A stretch of DNA of 27,426 nt, taken from positions 1 through 27,426 of the forward strand of contig JAGGWI010000158.1 of NCBI GenBank assembly GCA_021157505.1, written 5' to 3'. How positions within the stretch are numbered: position 1 is the stretch's first letter; each line of letters opens with the position of its first letter. Positions 24,740 through 27,426 of this stretch are shown here, piece by piece. Made by a program: the position numbers and the translations under genes. This DNA comes from Desulfuromusa sp. (GTDB taxonomy: Bacteria; Desulfobacterota; Desulfuromonadia; Desulfuromonadales; Geopsychrobacteraceae). A model generated the notes under the pieces. That model saw only the letters and a list, made by a program, of their open reading frames with translations, made no database searches and was not told the origin of the DNA.

Positions 24740-26347
24740 ATGAAAACAAAGTTTCTCTTCGTAACTGGTGGGGTGGTTTCTTCTCTCGGCAAAGGTTTGG
24801 CTGCGGCTTCGATCGGAGCATTGATGGAAGCCCGGGGTCTGAGGGTTTCAATGCAAAAGATGGATCCTTATATCAATGTTGATCCCGGAACCATGAGCCC
24901 TTTCCAGCATGGTGAAGTTTTTGTCACTGAGGATGGTGCGGAAACGGATCTCGATCTTGGTCATTATGAACGTTTCACTTCGGCACAATTATCGCGAAAA
25001 TCGAATTTTACCACCGGGCAGATTTACGATTCAGTCATTCGTAAAGAGCGGCGTGGTGATTATTTGGGCGGAACGGTTCAGGTTATCCCCCATATTACTA
25101 ACGAAATTAAACAGAAGATTCTTGATAATGCCAAAGATGTCGATATCGCAATTGTTGAGGTTGGCGGTACGGTCGGGGATATTGAATCGTTACCTTTTCT
25201 TGAGGCGATTCGTCAGTTTCGGGCTGATCGGGGCCGGGACAATGTCCTTTACATCCATCTGACGTTGGTCCCCTATATCGCAACTGCGGGTGAACTGAAA
25301 ACTAAGCCAACTCAACATAGCGTTAAGGATCTGCGCGAAATCGGGATCCAGCCGGATATATTGTTGTGCCGCTGTGATCGCGAGATCCCTCGTGAAATGA
25401 AGGAGAAAATTTCACTGTTCTGTAATGTGCCGGAAGAAGCAGTCATCACTGCCCGGGATGTTGAAACTATCTATGAAGTACCGACAGCTTTTTATGCCCA
25501 GGGGTTGGATGAACGGATTGCCGATTACCTCAATATCTGGACCAAGGTTCCTGATTTGTCCGTCTGGGAACGGATTATCAAGCGGGTAAAACAGCCAGAG
25601 AAAGAGACGACGATTGCCATCGTTGGTAAGTATGTCGGCCTGACCGAGAGTTATAAATCGTTGGCTGAGGCGTTGACCCATGGTGGCATTGCCAATAATT
25701 GTCGGGTGAATTTGAAGTATGTTGACTCGGAAACATTGGAACGCCACGGCATCAACAACAATTTTGCTGATGTCGATGGCATCCTGGTCCCCGGTGGTTT
25801 TGGTGAGCGCGGGAGTGAAGGTAAAATTGCAGCAATACGCTATGCTCGTGAAAATAAAATTCCATTTTTCGGGATTTGTCTCGGGTTGCAAATGGCCGTT
25901 GTGGAGTTTTCTCGCCACGTTTGTAATATTGACGATGCCCATTCTTCTGAATTTCATGAAGCCGCGGCTAATCCGGTTATCCACATCATGGAAGGGCAAA
26001 AGAAGGTCAAGGGTAAGGGGGGTACCATGCGTTTGGGTGCCTATCCCTGTGATCTTGTTGAAGGGACCCTGGCCCGTAGAATCTATGGGAAAGATCATCT
26101 GACCGAGCGTCATCGTCATCGCTTTGAGTTTAATAATGATTATCTTGAAAAATTAAAGAGCTGCGGGTTGGTTTTTTCAGGGATGAATTCTGAGTTGAAT
26201 CTGGTTGAAATTGCAGAACTGACCGATCACCCCTGGTTTCTTGGGTGTCAGTTTCATCCCGAGTTTAAATCGAGACCGATGGAACCCCATCCTCTGTTTG
26301 AGTCTTTTGTCGGCGCCTGTCAGAAGCAGCACGAGAGCAGTAGATGA
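24740..26347 (+). CDS. pyrG: CTP synthase PyrG
   Basis: A 535-residue glutamine-dependent enzyme that converts UTP to CTP. The synthetase domain begins TKFLFVTGGVVSSLGKGL and has the KMDPYINVDPGTM and HYERFT motifs. The class I amidotransferase domain has its nucleophile C380 in FFGICLGLQ, with the His-Glu pair in the C-terminal FHPEFKSRP motif. I chose the ATG at 24740 because it gives the standard N-terminus and is preceded by GGATGGA (24724-24730). Upstream in-frame starts (GTG 24707, ATG 24719 and 24731) would add non-conserved residues. The stop overlaps the kdsA start as ATGA. CTP feeds KdsB directly, which explains its place among Kdo genes. Confidence 0.96.
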   Translation: MKTKFLFVTGGVVSSLGKGLAAASIGALMEARGLRVSMQKMDPYINVDPGTMSPFQHGEVFVTEDGAETDLDLGHYERFTSAQLSRKSNFTTGQIYDSVIRKERRGDYLGGTVQVIPHITNEIKQKILDNAKDVDIAIVEVGGTVGDIESLPFLEAIRQFRADRGRDNVLYIHLTLVPYIATAGELKTKPTQHSVKDLREIGIQPDILLCRCDREIPREMKEKISLFCNVPEEAVITARDVETIYEVPTAFYAQGLDERIADYLNIWTKVPDLSVWERIIKRVKQPEKETTIAIVGKYVGLTESYKSLAEALTHGGIANNCRVNLKYVDSETLERHGINNNFADVDGILVPGGFGERGSEGKIAAIRYARENKIPFFGICLGLQMAVVEFSRHVCNIDDAHSSEFHEAAANPVIHIMEGQKKVKGKGGTMRLGAYPCDLVEGTLARRIYGKDHLTERHRHRFEFNNDYLEKLKSCGLVFSGMNSELNLVEIAELTDHPWFLGCQFHPEFKSRPMEPHPLFESFVGACQKQHESSR

Positions 26348-27183
26348 AAGAGGTTAATGTCGGTTCGGTTTGTTTTGGTGGCACTAAACAATTGGTTCTG
26401 ATCGCCGGTCCCTGTGCTATTGAAGATGAAGATCTAACTTTAAGGATAGCCGAAGGGTTAAAGGAGGCTACTCAGGACCTTGGTTGTGAGTTGATATTTA
26501 AAGCGTCCTATGACAAAGCTAACCGGACTTCTGTCACCTCTTTCCGTGGGCTCGGGGTCGAACGGGGGTTGCGGATTCTGGAGCGGGTCAACAAGGAGTT
26601 TGACCTGCCTATTATTTCCGATGTCCATGATGTCAGCCAGGTTGTCGCCGCGGCAGAAGTTCTGGATGTTCTGCAAATTCCCGCTTTTTTGAGTCGTCAG
26701 ACCGATTTGTTGGTTGCTGCTGGTAAAACCGGGAAACCAATTAATTTGAAAAAGGGACAGTTTCTGGCCCCCTGGGATATTGAACATGGGGTCAATAAGA
26801 TTACTTCAACCGGAAATGAAAAGATCCTCTTGACGGAGCGGGGTGTCTCTTTCGGTTACAATAACCTGGTTGTCGATATGCGTTCACTGGTGATTATGCG
26901 CGAAATGGGCTACCCGGTGGTTTTTGATGCAACCCATTCGGTGCAGTTGCCGGGTGGTGCCGGTGGCTCTTCTTCAGGGCAGCGAGAGTATGTCGGTGCC
27001 CTGTCGCGAGCAGCAGCGGCAACTGGTATCGATGGTTTGTTCTGGGAGGTTCATGAAGATCCCGCTCAGGCACTCTGTGACGGTGCAAATTCCCTACCGC
27101 TGGTGCAGGTTAAAGCTCTGCTCCAACAGATTTTGGAATTTGACGCAATCTTCAAGCAGACCGAAACCGGGAGCAAAAGCTGA
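26344..27183 (+). CDS. kdsA: 3-deoxy-8-phosphooctulonate (Kdo-8-P) synthase KdsA
   Basis: A 279-residue TIM-barrel aldolase that condenses phosphoenolpyruvate with D-arabinose 5-phosphate. The LIAGPCAIE segment contains C24, where the metal-independent E. coli enzyme has an asparagine. This places the protein in the metal-dependent class, as in Aquifex. KASYDKANRTS, the SDVHD motif, an HSVQLPGG sequence and VHEDP are all present. The gene overlaps pyrG by 4 nt and shares one base with kdsD (TGATG), so the three are probably translated together. Confidence 0.95.
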   Translation: MKEVNVGSVCFGGTKQLVLIAGPCAIEDEDLTLRIAEGLKEATQDLGCELIFKASYDKANRTSVTSFRGLGVERGLRILERVNKEFDLPIISDVHDVSQVVAAAEVLDVLQIPAFLSRQTDLLVAAGKTGKPINLKKGQFLAPWDIEHGVNKITSTGNEKILLTERGVSFGYNNLVVDMRSLVIMREMGYPVVFDATHSVQLPGGAGGSSSGQREYVGALSRAAAATGIDGLFWEVHEDPAQALCDGANSLPLVQVKALLQQILEFDAIFKQTETGSKS

Positions 27184-27426
27184 TGATCGAAACGGCAAAA
27201 CGGGTTTTGCAGATCGAGGCAGATGCTATTTTGGCACTCCAGTCCCGAATCGATGGTGACTTTTCAGAAGCAGTCCAGATGATTCTGGATTGTCAGGGAA
27301 AAGTTGTTGTGACCGGGATGGGAAAGTCCGGATTAATTTGCCAGAAAATTGCGGCAACCTTGGCTTCAACTGGAACCCCGACTTTTTTTCTCCACCCCGC
27401 TGAAGGGATCCATGGTGACCTCGGGA
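27183..27426 (+). CDS. kdsD: Arabinose-5-phosphate isomerase KdsD/KpsF, N-terminal fragment
   Basis: The gene runs off the right edge; 81 codons are visible. It begins ATG ATC GAA right on the kdsA stop (TGATG) and encodes an SIS-domain N-terminus: an ETAKRVLQIEADAI helix, then VVVTGMGKSG and a FFLHPAEGIHGDLG segment typical of KdsD/KpsF. The enzyme converts ribulose 5-phosphate to arabinose 5-phosphate, the substrate of KdsA. The C-terminal CBS pair expected in this family lies beyond the window. Confidence 0.92.
   Translation, partial: MIETAKRVLQIEADAILALQSRIDGDFSEAVQMILDCQGKVVVTGMGKSGLICQKIAATLASTGTPTFFLHPAEGIHGDLG

Noticed and set aside
25412..26119. 235-codon minus-strand frame inside pyrG
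   Set aside because: It is antisense to conserved PyrG sequence, has no recognisable motif, and is explained by codon bias in the real gene.
1..27426. CRISPR arrays, tRNA/rRNA genes, prophage or IS transposases
   Set aside because: No regularly spaced repeats, RNA gene signatures, integrase or transposase frames were seen on either strand.

Overview
This window looks like a chromosomal segment of a Gram-negative deltaproteobacterium of the Desulfuromonadales type (Geobacter/Desulfuromonas/Pelobacter relatives). The evidence is the gene order phoH-pgpH-ybeY-corC-lnt followed by kdsB-pyrG-kdsA-kdsD, the LPS/Kdo genes (outer membrane), an HD-GYP protein and an orphan hybrid histidine kinase. 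The species cannot be named from the sequence alone. No rRNA, tRNA, transposase, prophage or CRISPR array was found.

Layout. (1) Positions 1-8048, plus strand: the 3' end of a cation P-type ATPase, an M16C metalloprotease, rlmKL, a HIT-family protein and a membrane hybrid sensor kinase. The protease gene is bracketed by two REP-type palindromic pairs in opposite orientation. (2) Positions 8200-17417, minus strand: the ABC-F factor ettA, a 1308-residue exported TPR protein, and a translationally coupled pair encoding an HD-GYP protein and a HEAT-like repeat protein. A nested palindromic element fills the convergent junction between the kinase and ettA. (3) Positions 17590-27426, plus strand: a tightly packed run from phoH to a truncated kdsD, with overlaps of 1, 4 or 101 nt at most junctions.

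How the genes work together. The rightward block combines RNA quality control (PhoH, YbeY), cyclic dinucleotide turnover (PgpH), envelope lipoprotein maturation (Lnt) and Kdo supply. KdsD and KdsA make Kdo-8-phosphate, PyrG makes CTP, and KdsB uses CTP to activate Kdo. The leftward block holds the least understood material. The HEAT-like and HD-GYP proteins are coupled through an ATGA overlap and seem to share an N-terminal domain of about 100 residues; this is the best candidate here for an undescribed signalling module. Most of the rest is ordinary housekeeping.
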